This document shows, piece by piece, positions 44,731 to 57,007 of a stretch of 64,000 nucleotides of DNA; within the stretch, counting starts at the first letter, position 1; every line of letters starts with the position of its first letter. Location of the stretch: contig OY997593.1 of assembly GCA_963921825.1 (NCBI GenBank), positions 70,292,039-70,356,038 on the forward strand. The letters are read 5' to 3'. The notes beneath the pieces are model-generated. The model saw nothing but the letters and a program-made list of their open reading frames with translations, was not told where the DNA came from and did not search any database. This DNA is from Erodium maritimum. Its lineage: Eukaryota > Streptophyta > Magnoliopsida > Geraniales > Geraniaceae. The position numbers and the translations under genes were made by a program.

Positions 44731-46905
44731 GGTGAAAATGGAGGGAGAGTGAGAAATTACTGAAATGTCCTTTGATCTGGATATGGGCTCTTGGGTGTTT
44801 CTTTTGTTGGGCCTTTATTGGGCCTCAGCTCACGTACATTGGGCCTTATGATATTTTTTTAGCGAATGATGCAATTCTATAAATTATATATCAGAACGTC
44901 GATGTGCGTCAGGAAACATGCTCTGTGGCCACTAAGGTCAGACAAAGAACAATGGCTCACTGATCTTTTTTTCACTAGAACCGTCACAGACGGTGTTTGA
45001 ATGTAATATAGGCAATAATAGAATACGTGGGGTGAGAAGGTGGTACTGGAATTCCTGCTCCGAAAACTGGCCAAGGACTTTAATAGTAGTGATAGGAGGC
45101 AATACATGAAACGGACTCCCTCCCTAGAATAATCTCTGATTCTCTGTTCCTTAGGGATTGATCCTGCAAAGAAAAACTCAAATAAAGTAAATGAGACCCT
45201 CTCGATCAGCCATCTTCATAATCGTGAAGGGGGTCGAGGCGGTTGCGGCGGTGGAGGCCAAGGAGAAGGACGCATTGGCTGCGACTATGACTTCAGGAAC
45301 GTCTCTAGAGATGGCGACAGCCTAAAAAACGACGACGACATCAAAGAAGACGACGACTTCAACCATAAGGTCTCTAAGGCCTTATGATGAGCTCATAGTA
45401 TATGAGTGAGATAGTTACATTTATTTCTAATTTGTAATTATCTCTTTTGATAATTGCAAAAACGTATTAATTTATTTTCGGAATTTTGTATGAAATTAAA
45501 TATTTTATCACTAAAATTCACATTTTTTTTAAATAAGGTAAAAACAAATAAAAACTAAGTTTTTATATTTCTTAAATTTTTTCTTATTTGTATGGTAGAA
45601 GAAGCAAAAAATTTAGGAGGTAGAACAATTTAGATTTTTTTTTGGTTTTTAGTAATTATTTTAAATTTTAAGGGTAAAAGTATAATTTAAAAAGAAATTA
45701 TGTAAAATTTATTCAAAAAAGCATAATTTTTTTTTATTGTAGTTTGTTTTAAAAACTGTAAATTATAAGTCCAATATCTCATAACACATTTTTTTTTACC
45801 AGTATGTATAAATTGTGAAGGGAATGAATATGCAGGTGAAAAGTATTTTAAGACAATGTCTGTCCTTTTTCTCAGACAATTATTAATTATATTGCTGACA
45901 CTTATTTTTTGTCCGTTAGCAACTGTCAAAGGTACCCCACCTTCTAGAATTGTTTGCATTTAGGACCTTCATGTTTCGTGATTTCCAATATCCTCCCAAA
46001 CATCATTGTTATTCATGTTTGACCCATAATTTCTCTTAATCAGTTGTTTATTTATTTATTTTTTAAGGATAATCGTCAAACACTTGTGATGAAGTTAAAC
46101 AAGTTTTGTAATATTGTTGGTGGATTTTTCTCAAATGATATCTCTTAACTATTTTTTGTTTGCAAGTCTATTAACGTTTTTTGTAGTGTAAAAAATAAAA
46201 AATAACAAGGAATATTTTCAATATAATACCCTACTGATTCCGTGTATTTTGAGGTATCTTACTCCCCATCTCCGATGCTTAAGTTTGTAGATATTTTCGT
46301 TGGCCTTGAATTTTTTCTGATTGGTTTTTAGAGGTTTCCTTCTATTTCGATGGGAAGGATTTGTCGGTTTGTAGGTGTTGGTCGTCGGTGAATTGTTTGG
46401 GCTTATATATCATGTGTTGGATTCCGTCAGTTTCGATTGAAGGCTTAATGTGTTCTGGTGGGTTTGTCCACTGGACTTGTCTCTGTCGTTTGCGGTATTG
46501 ACCGCCGTTGGTTAGTGATCGTCACATGCTTTTTGGCAGGATGATGGTACTAATGAGAAAAGTGCTCTACAATTTCAGGCTCATATTTGGGTTGTACGTT
46601 ATTGTGCTTCACGGTTGGGAAAATTCAAGTTTTTCACCTCTGTTTGACTTGGCTTTGTTTTGTGCATAAAGTGTGTAATATTCTATCCTTAGACCTTTTA
46701 TCTGTTTTTCCTCCCCTTGTTGGAATAATGTTGAGGCTGCATACTCATGGCAGTGATCAAGTTTATACTCATTATGTTTGCTTCAAGTCTATAAAATATG
46801 GGTATAAGATTGTTAGACCCGTCCTGCTTTGATCGTATGTTTAGTTTGAAGGGTTTTCCCTTGTCTTTATCTTTTACTTCAAAAAGTTGGACCTTATAAT
46901 ATTTA
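44731..46905. other. Intergenic sequence with a weak MITE relic, no gene
   Basis: No gene recognised. The stretch 45428-45800 shows eroded family A MITE phrases (TTTGATAATTGCAAAAACG at the left and AAGGGTAAAAGT in the right arm). The stretch 46250-46830 is less AT-rich and Trp/Cys-codon-rich with no recognisable protein; it could be a worn LINE tail. Confidence 0.35.
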
Positions 46906-46910
46906 GAGAA
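46906..46910. repeat. Target-site duplication of the copia element, left copy
   Basis: GAGAA, identical to 52686-52690. Confidence 0.82.
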
Positions 46911-47179
46911 TGTTATAAAAGTAAGAACGATACTTGTGAATGGATTAACAAAAACTAGAGAGAACAAGAGAATATGGAGATAGTAGAGAATCGAATATTA
47001 TTGATTACTTCATCCTTTACAATGACCTCTATTTATATGCTCATAATCATAGAGACATAACCTTAATGAACTACATAAATAATGGAATTCAAAATACAAA
47101 AGTCTTCTAACTCCCACAAAAGTCTTGTAACCCCTATCTAGAATATTCCATGTGGTCATCCAATCAAATATTCATAACA
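46911..47179 (-). repeat. 3' LTR of the copia element
   Basis: 269 bp, TGTTATAAAAG...ATTCATAACA on the plus strand. It aligns with 52419-52685. Confidence 0.9.
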
Positions 47180-47582
47180 CTCCCCCTTTGGATGACATGT
47201 ACAAATATTAGTATGCCTCGTTAAAACCTTTCTAGGAAAAACCCTAGAAGGAAAAAGAGTATATAATTTGTACAATACGTATATAAGTTACCTCATTAAA
47301 AACCTTATTAGGAAAACTCATTGGGATAAAACCTAAAGCAAGGGAAAAAGAGTGTAACACGTATTTCTCCCCATGATTACAACATCTCCTCATAAATCAA
47401 TGAGTTTTCTCATTCTAATCTTAGCAAGTTGTAGGAAGTGCTTTAGTGAACAAATCTGCAAGATTGTCACAAGAACGAATTTGATAAACATCGATATCTC
47501 CCTTTTAATGAAGTTCATGAGTAAACAAGAACTTAGGAGAAATGTGTTTCGTTCTATCTCCTTTCATGTAGCCTCCTTTGAT

Positions 47583-50105
47583 CTAAGCTATACAAGTTGT
47601 ATTATCTTCGTATAAGACAATTGGACTTACTTTATTTATTGAAAGATCACATGATTCTCGGATATGATGGATCAAAGACCTTAGCCATATACATTCACGA
47701 CTTGCTTCATAAAGAGCTATCAACTCAGCGTGATTGGAAGAAGTGGTTGTAAGGGTCTGTTTTATTGAGCGCCAAGATATAGCGGTGTCACCATATGTAA
47801 ATACATGCCAAGTTTTTGACCACGCTTTGTGGGGATCAGATAAATATATGGCATCAACCATATCCAATCAATTCAGATTTCGAGTCTTTTGAATAAAATA
47901 ACCCCATATCTAATGTTCCTCGAAGATATCTTTAAAATTTGTTTAACGCCAGTCCAATGTCTTCGAGTCGGAGAAGAAATAAATCTTGCTAGAAAATTAA
48001 CAGAAAATAGTATATCCCGACGAGAACAATTAGCAAGATACATTAACGCCTCAATGTCACTAAGATATAGTACTTCGGGACCAAGATATGGTACTTCTGG
48101 ACCAAAATATGGTACTTCGGGACCAAGGAGATCCTCTTCTTCTTCTCGGGGGCGGAATAAATCCTTTTCACATCAAGTTATCGAACAACCAAGGGGGAAC
48201 TCAAATGATGTGAATTATCCATATTGAATAGTTTAAGGATCTTCTCAATATATGATGACTGGTGAACAAAAATCTCCTTCGACAAATGTTTAATCTGAAG
48301 GCCAAGACAAAATTTTGGTTTTCCCAAGTCTTTCATCTCAAATTCACTTTTTAAGTGTTTCATCATCTATACAAGTTTATCATGTATTCCAATGATGTTA
48401 AAATCATCAACATAAACCGCGACGATGGAAAATCCGGTTTTCATCCGTTTAATAAAAACACATGGACATATTTTATTGTTGATGTATCCTTCTTTCAAAA
48501 GGTATTCACTAAGACGACTATACCACATTCGACCAGATTGTTTTAGCCCTTACAAAGATCTTTGGAGCTTTATTGAGTACATTTCTTGAGGTTTTGAGAT
48601 GCATGCTTCAGGCACTTGTAATCATTCAAGGACTTTTATGTAAATGTCATTATCAAGTGACTCATACTCAGTAAGTAAGATAAATTAAATAAATAAAACA
48701 AAATAATAAATAAATAAAAAAAAAAGTAAAATCTGAGTGTGATTGCATCCATAACCAGTGAATATGTCTCTTGATAATCAATCCATGGTCGTTGTGAAAA
48801 TCCTTGTGCAACGAGTCGAGCGTTGTATCTTACGACCTCGTTTTTATCATTTCTTTTGCGCACAAATACCCATTTATATCCTACGGCTTTGACATCTTCA
48901 GGTGTCTGGACTACAGGTCCGAATACTTGGCGTTTATTGAGTGACTTCAATTATGTCTAAGTGACATTTTTCCATTTCGGCCAATCATTTCTTCGTCGGT
49001 ATTCACTGACCGATCTTGGTTCATGATCCTCGTTTTCTTTTGAAATATCTAATGCAAATGCATGTGCAAATATATCATCCACAATAACTTATTTTCTATT
49101 CCATCTTTCACCTTAAGTGACATAGTTAATCGAGATCTCTTTATTGTCATCTTTTCCAGGTGTTTAATCATCTTTTGAAGACGTCTCTTCATTTATCACA
49201 TTTTCTTGTTCTTCGGGAATTGTGATATCATTTGATGTACCAACTTGCTGAACATGTTCCTTTCCTTTTCTTGGGTTTTTATAATTGGATCCAATAGGTC
49301 TGTCACGCTTCTTGCGTGCTTTAGACTCATTTGCTAGCGCTAGCATATTTCCCATTTCTTCATCAGGAAGAGTAATTCTACAAGGAACATTAACAACTGG
49401 TATATGTGATTTTATCATAGTCTTAACATCCGTAAATGCATCAGGCAATGTATTTTCAACCTTTTGTAAGTGGATACTTTTCTGAACTTCTAGTTCATAT
49501 TGATTCGTACGAGGATCAAAATGAGACAATGTCAATGCATTCCATGAACTTTCTCGTCTTTCTTTTTCAGACGTTTCTTTATCTCCCCCTAATGCAGGGA
49601 AATTGTCTCATCAAATTGATAGTCGGCAAATCGTGCCGTAAACATATCACATGTCATGAATTCCAATATATCTATGTGAATTCTTTCTAAAAATGTTGGA
49701 CATTCAGTCTCAACTTTCATTGGAGATGGTCTTGTAATAAGTTTTTCTTAAAAACAAGCAACACATGGGTAATCTTTTGACAAAATGGACAATTTTACTC
49801 TTCAGGGTATGTCCATGTGAACTTTCTATGTTTCTTCGCATCATTGTGGAACCCAGATGGCCTACATGATCATGCCATATCATAAAATTTGATGGGTCAA
49901 TTGGCTTTTGGTTAATCACGTACCATATTGGATTCAATTGGTATAATGAAATATAATATGATCCAAAAATATATGAAGGGGGGTTTTCCACGATTTCTTT
50001 TCTCCCCGAGACCATAGACGTGATGTATAAACATTCAACATCATTTTCATTTGTTGTCTCAATGTGATAACCATTTCGGCGAATATCTAATCTGGTTGAG
50101 AACAT
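47583..50105 (-). pseudogene. Copia pol remnants: integrase, reverse transcriptase, RNase H
   Basis: Broken segments in element order. 49710-50105 holds the GAG-pre-integrase motif (MIWHDHVGHLGSTMMRR). 49164-49535 holds the linker region between integrase and reverse transcriptase. 48636-48950 holds the reverse transcriptase start (YKWVFVRKRNDKNEVVRYNA, RLVAQGFSQRPW). 48178-48366 holds a later part (FEMKDLGKPKFCLGLQIKHL). 47583-47867 holds RNase H (TLTTTSSNHAELIALYEASR, EDNTTCIA). The integrase core and the YVDD catalytic box are not visible as intact stretches. Many stops and shifts separate the parts. Confidence 0.82.
48064..48126 (-). repeat. In-frame 21-bp tandem repeat in the copia pol region
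   Basis: Three copies of a unit reading GATATGGTACTTCGGGACCAA on the plus strand, give or take one base. On the element strand they repeat the heptapeptide LGPEVPY, which in this copia family normally precedes the LSAIGALMYL region. Expansion by whole heptapeptides keeps the frame. Confidence 0.65.
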
Positions 50106-52404
50106 TTCATCATTGATAATAAATTGTTTAGCATTTATTAACTTTACATTGTCTCTTCTGGAGCCTTCAATAATATCCGATGCACCAGATATTTCCCGTT
50201 GCTTTTAACATAGTTAGGGACACTTTTGTCAATAGTTTGTCACAAGACAAATAAAATTATAAACAAGACACTCCAAATATTTCATTTTTGCAATAATAAG
50301 GTAGCTCTTCCGGAGCCCTCTATTCTTTTTGCAGCACCCATATGCCTTGATGTTGTAGCACTATCAACAACACACATATCTTTATTATCTCTGTAATTAG
50401 ATAAACACTTCTGGGATCCATATCCTTTAATTTGAGAAAATTAATGCATTGGTTTACATATTACAAAAGGATATAACAGAAATATTAATACAAATCATCC
50501 AAAAATTGGCTCATATGCATGATACTTGTTTTCTCGTCATCAATTACAAATGAGTTAAAAGACATTCTATTAGATCTTCAGAATCTAAGGCATCAATAAA
50601 GTTTCTCTCTACCCTTTCTTATTTTCCTTCAATCAAATCTTTAATCATACTTCAGGTACGCAATCAACTACATTTACAAAATAACTTCCATCATGTTCAT
50701 GAGTTTTCATTTGATGGACCATATTCTTTCTTGCGTCTTTCATTCTCGTTCCACTTCTGGTGGTACACATTATTTTTCATGGAATTGGAAATTATTTGGC
50801 TCATAACTATGACTACGACTGCGACCACGTCTAGGGCATTGGTCTTGCTTGGGTATGGATCTACCCATATCCTATCACATTCACTTCAAGGAATGGAATG
50901 ATGCCAACAAGGCGAGCTTGATTGTTTTCAACAATAATTCATTACTTATAAATATATTAAGTCTGATTCTTTTCGTTCTCGGTAATGCTACTTCAAGAGC
51001 ATACTAGATGGAAGTAATGTAGAGGAAAATATTTTTCATCGATTATAAATAATATGATGATGTGTGGAAATAGTTTCTTTGATTTATCCTGCAAGGATAC
51101 CAATTTAGAACTTCAAGTCTTTATGTAAGCTTCATGTCACATTATTTTCTAGTAATTGCATGTATCTTGTTTACTTGGATGATGGGTCCAATAAATTTGT
51201 TTCGTGACAATTTATAGAACTTCATGTTCACAATATCATGAATTGTGTAAACTTCAGGTTACACATCGAATTTGTATAATGTTCACACAAATATGAATAA
51301 ATATATATTATGATTACAAAATGAACGGACACATTATAATTCATGAAATAAACATAACCACACAGTAATTTGTGGGGTGCATATTAGAATTAGATAAAAA
51401 TATGACCACACATCGAGCGAACTCATGAGGTAAACAATCTATAAATAAGTGCATAGAAAATTTTTAGGCTTCAAGCTTTGGACACAAATTACAAGCTTCA
51501 AGCTTGTGGTCTGTTATTTAGTCATACAAGTAAGTTTCAAGTTTATACTTTGAATCAAAACTTCAAGTTTTGTCATCATTAGATACATGTGAACTTCTGG
51601 TCACTCTAATTTCTTCAAGTTTATACTTTAAACCAAAGCTTCGGGTTTGTCATCATTAGACACATGTGAACTTCGGGTCACTCTAATTTCCGTAAGTTAT
51701 AAGACTCACGATCTTTAATCAAAACTGCAGGTTCCGTATATCTTTTCTCGTTAATATTTGAACTTCGGGTTCAAAATGGTTCGACATTGTAAAACTATAA
51801 AATCAATATGATCAACTAAGTAAAAATATAAGTAAAGAATGTGCAATTAGTTACATGAACCATCAATTGTAATACTTTTATTCATATATGGGAGATAATA
51901 CACAAACATTTGTTGTACCATGTATTTGGAACTTCTGGTCCAACATACATCAAGTCGATGAAACTATGTATTTGGAATTTCTAATCCAACATGCCATCAT
52001 ATTTGTAAACTTCAGGGTACAAATATACGACCACAAATTTATTCGCAAAATGACCATGTGACGAGAGAATACATGGAGTAGCCAAACTACCCATGTAACC
52101 ATATATAATTTTTTTTCAAGTTTCATGCCTTTAAGCCAAGTTGCATGTTATAAGAAAAAGGGTTCGTATCTTGGAACTTCAGGTCCAAATGATTCGATTT
52201 CAATAAATCTCACATTCGAGTATCAACAACAAGACACAAGTATATAATAAACATCAAATTTCTGATGTGAAAGATCCAATGTATATTGGCAATCACAGAT
52301 CATACTTATCGAAAAACATAAATGAACTTGTATAAATAAACATGAATCGAATTAAAATAAATTCACGATAATACAAAACTTTGATACCTGGATAGTAGAG
52401 CAAT
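50106..52404 (-). other. Copia leader and gag region, no intact coding frame
   Basis: AT-rich with many stops. It contains irregular repeats built on AACTTC(A/G)GGTCAC and TTCAAGTTTATACTTTGAA, most clearly at 51520-51700, where a segment of about 85 bp is duplicated. Confidence 0.5.
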
Positions 52405-52418
52405 TCGTGCTGATAACG
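52405..52418 (-). promoter_or_regulatory. Primer-binding site of the copia element
   Basis: CGTTATCAGCACGA on the minus strand, directly after the 5' LTR. This primer sequence is common in plant copia elements. Confidence 0.75.
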
Positions 52419-52685
52419 TGTTATAAAAGTAAGAACGATACTTGTGAATGGATTAACAAAAACTAGAGAGAACAAGAGAATATGGAGAGAGTAGAGAATC
52501 GAATATTATTGATTACTTCATCCTTTACAATGACCTCTATTTATAGGCTCATAATCATAGAAACATAACCTTAATGAACTACATAAATAATGAAATTCAA
52601 AATACAAAAGTCTTCTATCCCACAAAAGTCTTGTAACCCCTATCTAAAATATTCCATGTGGTCATCCAATCAAATATTCATAACA
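52419..52685 (-). repeat. 5' LTR of the copia element
   Basis: 267 bp and about 98% identical to the 3' LTR. Its outer end faces the receptor kinase gene. Confidence 0.9.
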
Positions 52686-52690
52686 GAGAA
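52686..52690. repeat. Target-site duplication of the copia element, right copy
   Basis: GAGAA, identical to 46906-46910. Confidence 0.82.
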
Positions 52691-53002
52691 TATATATTTT
52701 AATTTCTTATTACAGATTTCTTATCGAGAAAAAAATTACGACTTTTCAATTTAGAAGACAAATGTTGTAATTTAGGTGATAAGAAGAATAATCAAAAGTA
52801 GAGGTCCTAAATTGCAAAATCCTCTCCACAAAATTTATGGGAAAACTATTCTCCGCGCCAGGAAACAATTCTCTCACTGCAGCGTCACTGAGCTTGGAGC
52901 TTGGAAAGTTTCATCTTTGAAGATCTCTGTCTCTTCCCCACCATTTCTAGGGTTAGGGTTCTTCAACTTCTGGGTCTGTTCTTATGATTCCGCAACCCCA
53001 AA

Positions 53003-56000
53003 ATGGAAGCAGAGGATGAAGATTACAGGAGAAGAGAGCGCACTGTGCTTGTGGTCATTGTGGTGCTCGCTTCCTTGGCTATAGCTTCCTTGTTCGTCGC
53101 CTTCAGCTACTACTGCTACATACGGAACAAGGTCTCGAAGCGCATTAAGCACCTCAGAAGTAAGTCGAGCTTCTCGATTCCTGTTTGGTTCCCGAGAAAA
53201 TGCGGGAAAGTTCGTTGATTTATCATGCCCTCTTCGTTTTTTCTTACGGGGATCTCGGAAATGGGTTGGTTAATGCTTAGTCAGGCCTTTCATTTTCTGC
53301 TTGGTTCCCGAGAAAATGCGGGAAAGTTTCGTTTATTCATTATGCCCTTTTCGTTTTTCTAATTGGGGTTTTGGAATTTGGAAATTAGAAATGGGTTGGT
53401 CAATGCTTGCACGGATGTGATGAATTTGGTATGAAATAAGTGTGAAAACCAAACCCTTTTAGTTACTTCAGAAACATTGGGCCCAGAAATTGCAAAACCC
53501 TTGATTTGGGCATTCAATATTCACCCATTATTTCTTTACCTTCCTAGGAAACACATGTGTTGTGAAATAATTAAAAGGAATGATTGCAAAAACTTTAGGT
53601 TATACTATTGGTGTACTACTTTTTTTTTTTGCAAAAAAAACATCCCAACTATTTTCTGTTTGCAAATGCACTAATGGTGAAACCATGGTATTGTGCATAC
53701 GTAAGGGTTAAAATTTGCAAAACACTTATAAATGAGGTTCCAAATTGCAAAACACGTATAATATAAAGAGCAAAGTTGTCATTTCCACAAAAATGAAGTC
53801 ATGTGACTGGCTAAAGGTAACGGATTTGTCGGCGGAAAATAGTTGAAGGATGTTTTTTGCAAAAAAAAAAGAATAGTTCACCGATAGTATTTGCAAAACG
53901 CGCATAGTTCACCGCAAGTCTTTGCAATTATCCCTTAGAATCAGAATTTTGGAAAAAAACACGCTTGATGGAAATTGAACAGTGGCTGATGAAATGTCTA
54001 TTCTCTATGAAGGGATTGATCATGAGAGCAAAGGCGGGTTTAACAATGTGCAAGTTACTACAGAGAAAGGGCTTCAAGTGTTCAGCTACAAACAGCTCTA
54101 TTCTGCTTCAGGCAGTTTCAGCAAGTCCAATGTGGTTGGTCATGGTGGGTTTGGGCTGGTGTACCGAGGAGTTCTTGCTGATGGGAGGAAGGTTGCAATT
54201 AAGGTCATGGATCAGCCCGGGAAGCAAGGGGAAGAGGAGTTCAAAATGGAGGTACGATCATATTCTATGTTACAAATTACCATCCTAGGTTATGTTTCTG
54301 TTTCATTAGTGTTAATCGAATCATTAGCTCTGCGAATCGGTTTAATTGCTCTGTTATGTATGTTTATTGTTATAGGTGGAATTGCTGAGTCGGCTTCGTT
54401 CTCCATATTTGTTGGCTTTGATTGGGTATTGTTCTGATGATAATCATAAATTGTTGGTCTACGAGTTCATGGCAAATGGTGGCCTGCAAGAACACTTGTA
54501 TCCCATCAATGGTGAGAGCACATTTTCTTCAAACCTCTTACTATTTTCTCATAAAAATTAGCTATATGGTCACATTCGCTGAGACAAAACATTGATAAAG
54601 GAGTTAATTATTCCTTGATACAACTAAGTTTACACATGTTTTACTTAGCTATACCTAAGTTCCGCATTTGTTTTACAACTATTCTAGGTTTAAAAAAATT
54701 CACATAGCTCCTTTTTGGCAGAAAATGACGAAAATTCCCTTAACCCTAATCCAAAAAAAATTCTATAACTACCCAAAAACATTTTGATTGGACGTAACTT
54801 GTTTTAAAATGACGATTTTACCTTTGGAAATTTAAAATTTGAAAATAACACTTAAAGAACGAGAAATCAAAGTTTTCATATCTCTCGAATTTCTTACTCT
54901 TTGTACGGTACAAAGAGGAAGAAAATTTGATTTTTTTACGTTTTTACTTATTATTTTTTAAATATAAATTGTAAAGGTAAAATTGTCATTTTTATACAAA
55001 TTGCAACAAAAAGACAAGTTCAGGGTATTGTTTTGCAATTATCAAAGAAGAGGGCTACACATTGCAAAAAATGAATAACTCAAGCTACAAGTTGCCAATA
55101 TAAAACTATTAAAAAGATGAAAAAATGATTTTGTTTGTAGGTTATGGTCAAAGGCATTTTCGTCATATTCCGGCAAAAAAGAGCCATGCCAAGTTTTTGG
55201 CAACATGATTTTTATCATTTTGCTTTTGATCACTTACTCTAATTGTGCTTCAAAAGTTCCATGGCTAAGAAACTTAGCGACTATAATCATGGATTGGATC
55301 GATTTGTGGTTGAAGTGTACTGATACAGGTCGAATATGCAGGATCTGGTTCTGGGTTCTCGAAATTGGATTGGGGAACTCGTTTGAGAATAGCTCTTGAA
55401 GCCGCCAAAGGTTTGGAGTATCTCCATGAACTCGTCAATCCTCCAGTGATTCACAGAGATTTCAAAAGCAGCAACATACTCTTGGATAAACATTTTCATG
55501 CCAAAGTTTCTGATTTCGGATTGGCCAAACTTGGATCCGACAAAGCCGGTGGGCACGTTTCAACTCGTGTGCTGGGTACTCAAGGATATGTTGCACCCGA
55601 GTATGAACATATGAACTCTTAACTTAGCTATTGAGTTGAGTTTCGAATTAAATTACCATTGTTTGCTAATTGCTATACAGGTATGCGTTAACGGGTCATT
55701 TGACGACAAAATCAGATGTATATAGTTACGGGGTTGTGCTTCTGGAGTTGCTTACTGGTCGAGTTCCTGTTGATATGAAGAGGGCTTCTGGGGAAGGCGT
55801 TCTTGTTTCTTGGGTGTGTCCCTCTATCCTTTTGAACCATATCCCAAAGTTCTGATTCTTCATCATACTTATTATTTTAGGTTAATTACACCTACTTATA
55901 CCGAAGTTGGTTACGTTTTTCACCTAGTTACACTTGAGTTTCAAATTCTTTCTTGCAGCTAACCTTAGGTTTTGAAAATTTCACATGGCTCGTTTTCTTC

Positions 56001-57007
56001 AAAAAAATGACGAAATTGCCCTGCTCATTATCTGAAAAAATGTCATTTGTCTTTTTGATCATTTTATCTTGGGATAATTGTAAAAAAGGACCCTGAGGTG
56101 TTCACTTTGTGCAATTTGTAGCCCTCTTCTTTGGTAATGACAAAAAAGTGCCCAGTACTTGTCTTTTTTGTTACAGTCTGTATCAAAATGATGATTTTAC
56201 TCTTGAAATTTAAATTTAAAAAATACTTGGTGAAAAATCCAAAATTTCACGTCCCTCAATTTTCTTCCTCTAGTATTGTACATAGAGCAAGTAATTTACG
56301 GGATGCAGAATTTTGGATTTTTTTTTGTTTTTTACTTCTTATTTTTTTAAAATTAAAATTTCTCGGGTAAAATCGTCATTTTGAAACAAATTTATACAAA
56401 GTGCAACAAAAAGACAATTTCAGATCAATTTTTTGCAATTATCAAAGAAGAGGGCTACAAGCTGCAAAAAGTGAATACCTGAGGTACTTTTTTGCAATTA
56501 TCCCTTTTATCTTTGAAGTAGTTTTTTTTACATCTAATCAAACTGTTTTGGGTTGTTATGTAGTTTGATTTAGATTTGGGTCAAGGGTATTTTCGTCACT
56601 TTTTGGCAAAAAAAAAAAAAGAGTTATGTGAAAAACGTGTAAACCAAGGTGTAACTAACCCTATCATTTCATCCCGAGCTTCTCACGCATCATTTTATGC
56701 ACTATTTGTGTGGAAAAAGGCTTTGCCACATTTGACAGACAGGGACAAGGTTGTAGATATCATGGATCCAGCATTGGAAGGTCAATACTCAATGAAGGAG
56801 GCCATTCAAGTGGCTGCAATAGCTGCAATGTGTGTTCAACCAGAGTCTGATTACAGGCCATTGATGGCAGATGTGGTGCAATCTCTCGTTCCTCTGGTGA
56901 AAAATCACGGGCCAACTTCAAAGCCCGGGAACTTCCATGGCCCGAAATCTCCCATGACCCCAAAGTCTCCTATGACGCCCGAGGAGTCCCGTAGGGCAAG
57001 TACCTGA
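53003..57007 (+). CDS. Membrane-anchored receptor-like Ser/Thr kinase, 6 exons
   Basis: A kinase predicted at 413 residues. Exons 53003-53159, 53983-54251, 54376-54511, 55342-55600, 55681-55813 and 56720-57007 total 1,242 nt with GT-AG borders. The N-terminus is short and acidic, followed by a membrane segment (residues about 14-37: [20 protein letters not shown]) and a basic stop-transfer region. The kinase domain (about 98-370) has the GHGGFG loop, Lys126 in VAIK, Asp227 in [14 protein letters not shown] at Asp245 and [20 protein letters not shown], so it should be active and of the RD type. The C-terminus is Ser/Pro-rich. With no ectodomain to bind a ligand, it probably acts with other receptors at the plasma membrane. 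It resembles the RLCK-VII/PERK-like group. Introns 1, 3 and 5 contain MITEs, and a copia element lies 5'. Confidence 0.92.
53577..53934. mobile_element. Hairpin MITE in kinase intron 1
   Basis: It begins GGAATGATTGCAAAAACTTT and ends AAGTCTTTGCAATTATCCC. Inverted inner pairs include TTTTTTTGCAAAAAAAACATCC against GGATGTTTTTTGCAAAAAA, and CCAACTATTTTCTG against GGAAAATAGTTGAAGG. It is related to family A at the tips but has a different core. Confidence 0.68.
54601..55200. mobile_element. Family B MITE carrying a partial family A copy, kinase intron 3
   Basis: The outer part starts GAGTTAATTATTCCTTGATA and contains the family B phrase TTCACATAGCTCCTTTTTGG, with its partner TCGTCATATTCCGGCAAAAA and AAGAGCCATG near the right side. 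Between them (about 54785-55090) lies most of a family A copy with the centre CTTTGTACGGTACAAAGAGG but no left tip. Boundaries are approximate. Confidence 0.5.
55880..56662. mobile_element. Family B hairpin MITE, interrupted by a family A copy
   Basis: It starts GGTTAATTACACCTACTTAT and ends GGTGTAACTAACCC. Arms pair through TTCACATGGCTCGTTTTCTT and the AAAGAGTTATGTGAAAAACG side, and through ATGACGAAATTGCCC against GGGTATTTTCGTCAC. Flanks TATTATTTTA and TATCATTTCA may be a worn duplication. A complete family A element (56071-56504) is nested inside. It lies in kinase intron 5. Confidence 0.65.
56071..56504. mobile_element. Family A hairpin MITE with perfect 9-bp duplication
   Basis: A 434-bp element beginning GGGATAATTGTAAAAAAG and ending CTTTTTTGCAATTATCCC, an inverted repeat over nearly its full length. 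It is flanked exactly by TTTTATCTT at 56062-56070 and 56505-56513. This copy sets the family boundaries best and supports a Mutator-like origin. Confidence 0.87.

Larger units (their letters stand above)
46911..52685 (-). mobile_element. Ty1-copia LTR retrotransposon, degenerate inside
   Basis: A 5.8-kb element on the minus strand. Its LTRs are 269 bp (3', 46911-47179) and 267 bp (5', 52419-52685), run TGTTATGAAT...TTTATAACA on the element strand, and carry an exact 5-bp duplication (GAGAA). They differ at about five bases and one 2-bp indel, about 2%. The primer site CGTTATCAGCACGA (52405-52418) directly follows the 5' LTR, and AAAGGGGGAG (47180-47189) precedes the 3' LTR. Coding remnants on the minus strand keep copia order: integrase before reverse transcriptase and RNase H. 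About 2.3 kb between primer site and integrase hold no clear gag frame. The 5' LTR ends about 315 bp upstream of the receptor kinase start codon. Confidence 0.92.

Noticed and set aside
47889-48227. Open frame on the plus strand with repeated TSGPRYG peptides
   Set aside because: It is the opposite strand of the copia polymerase remnant; the repeats come from the 21-bp expansion read backwards.
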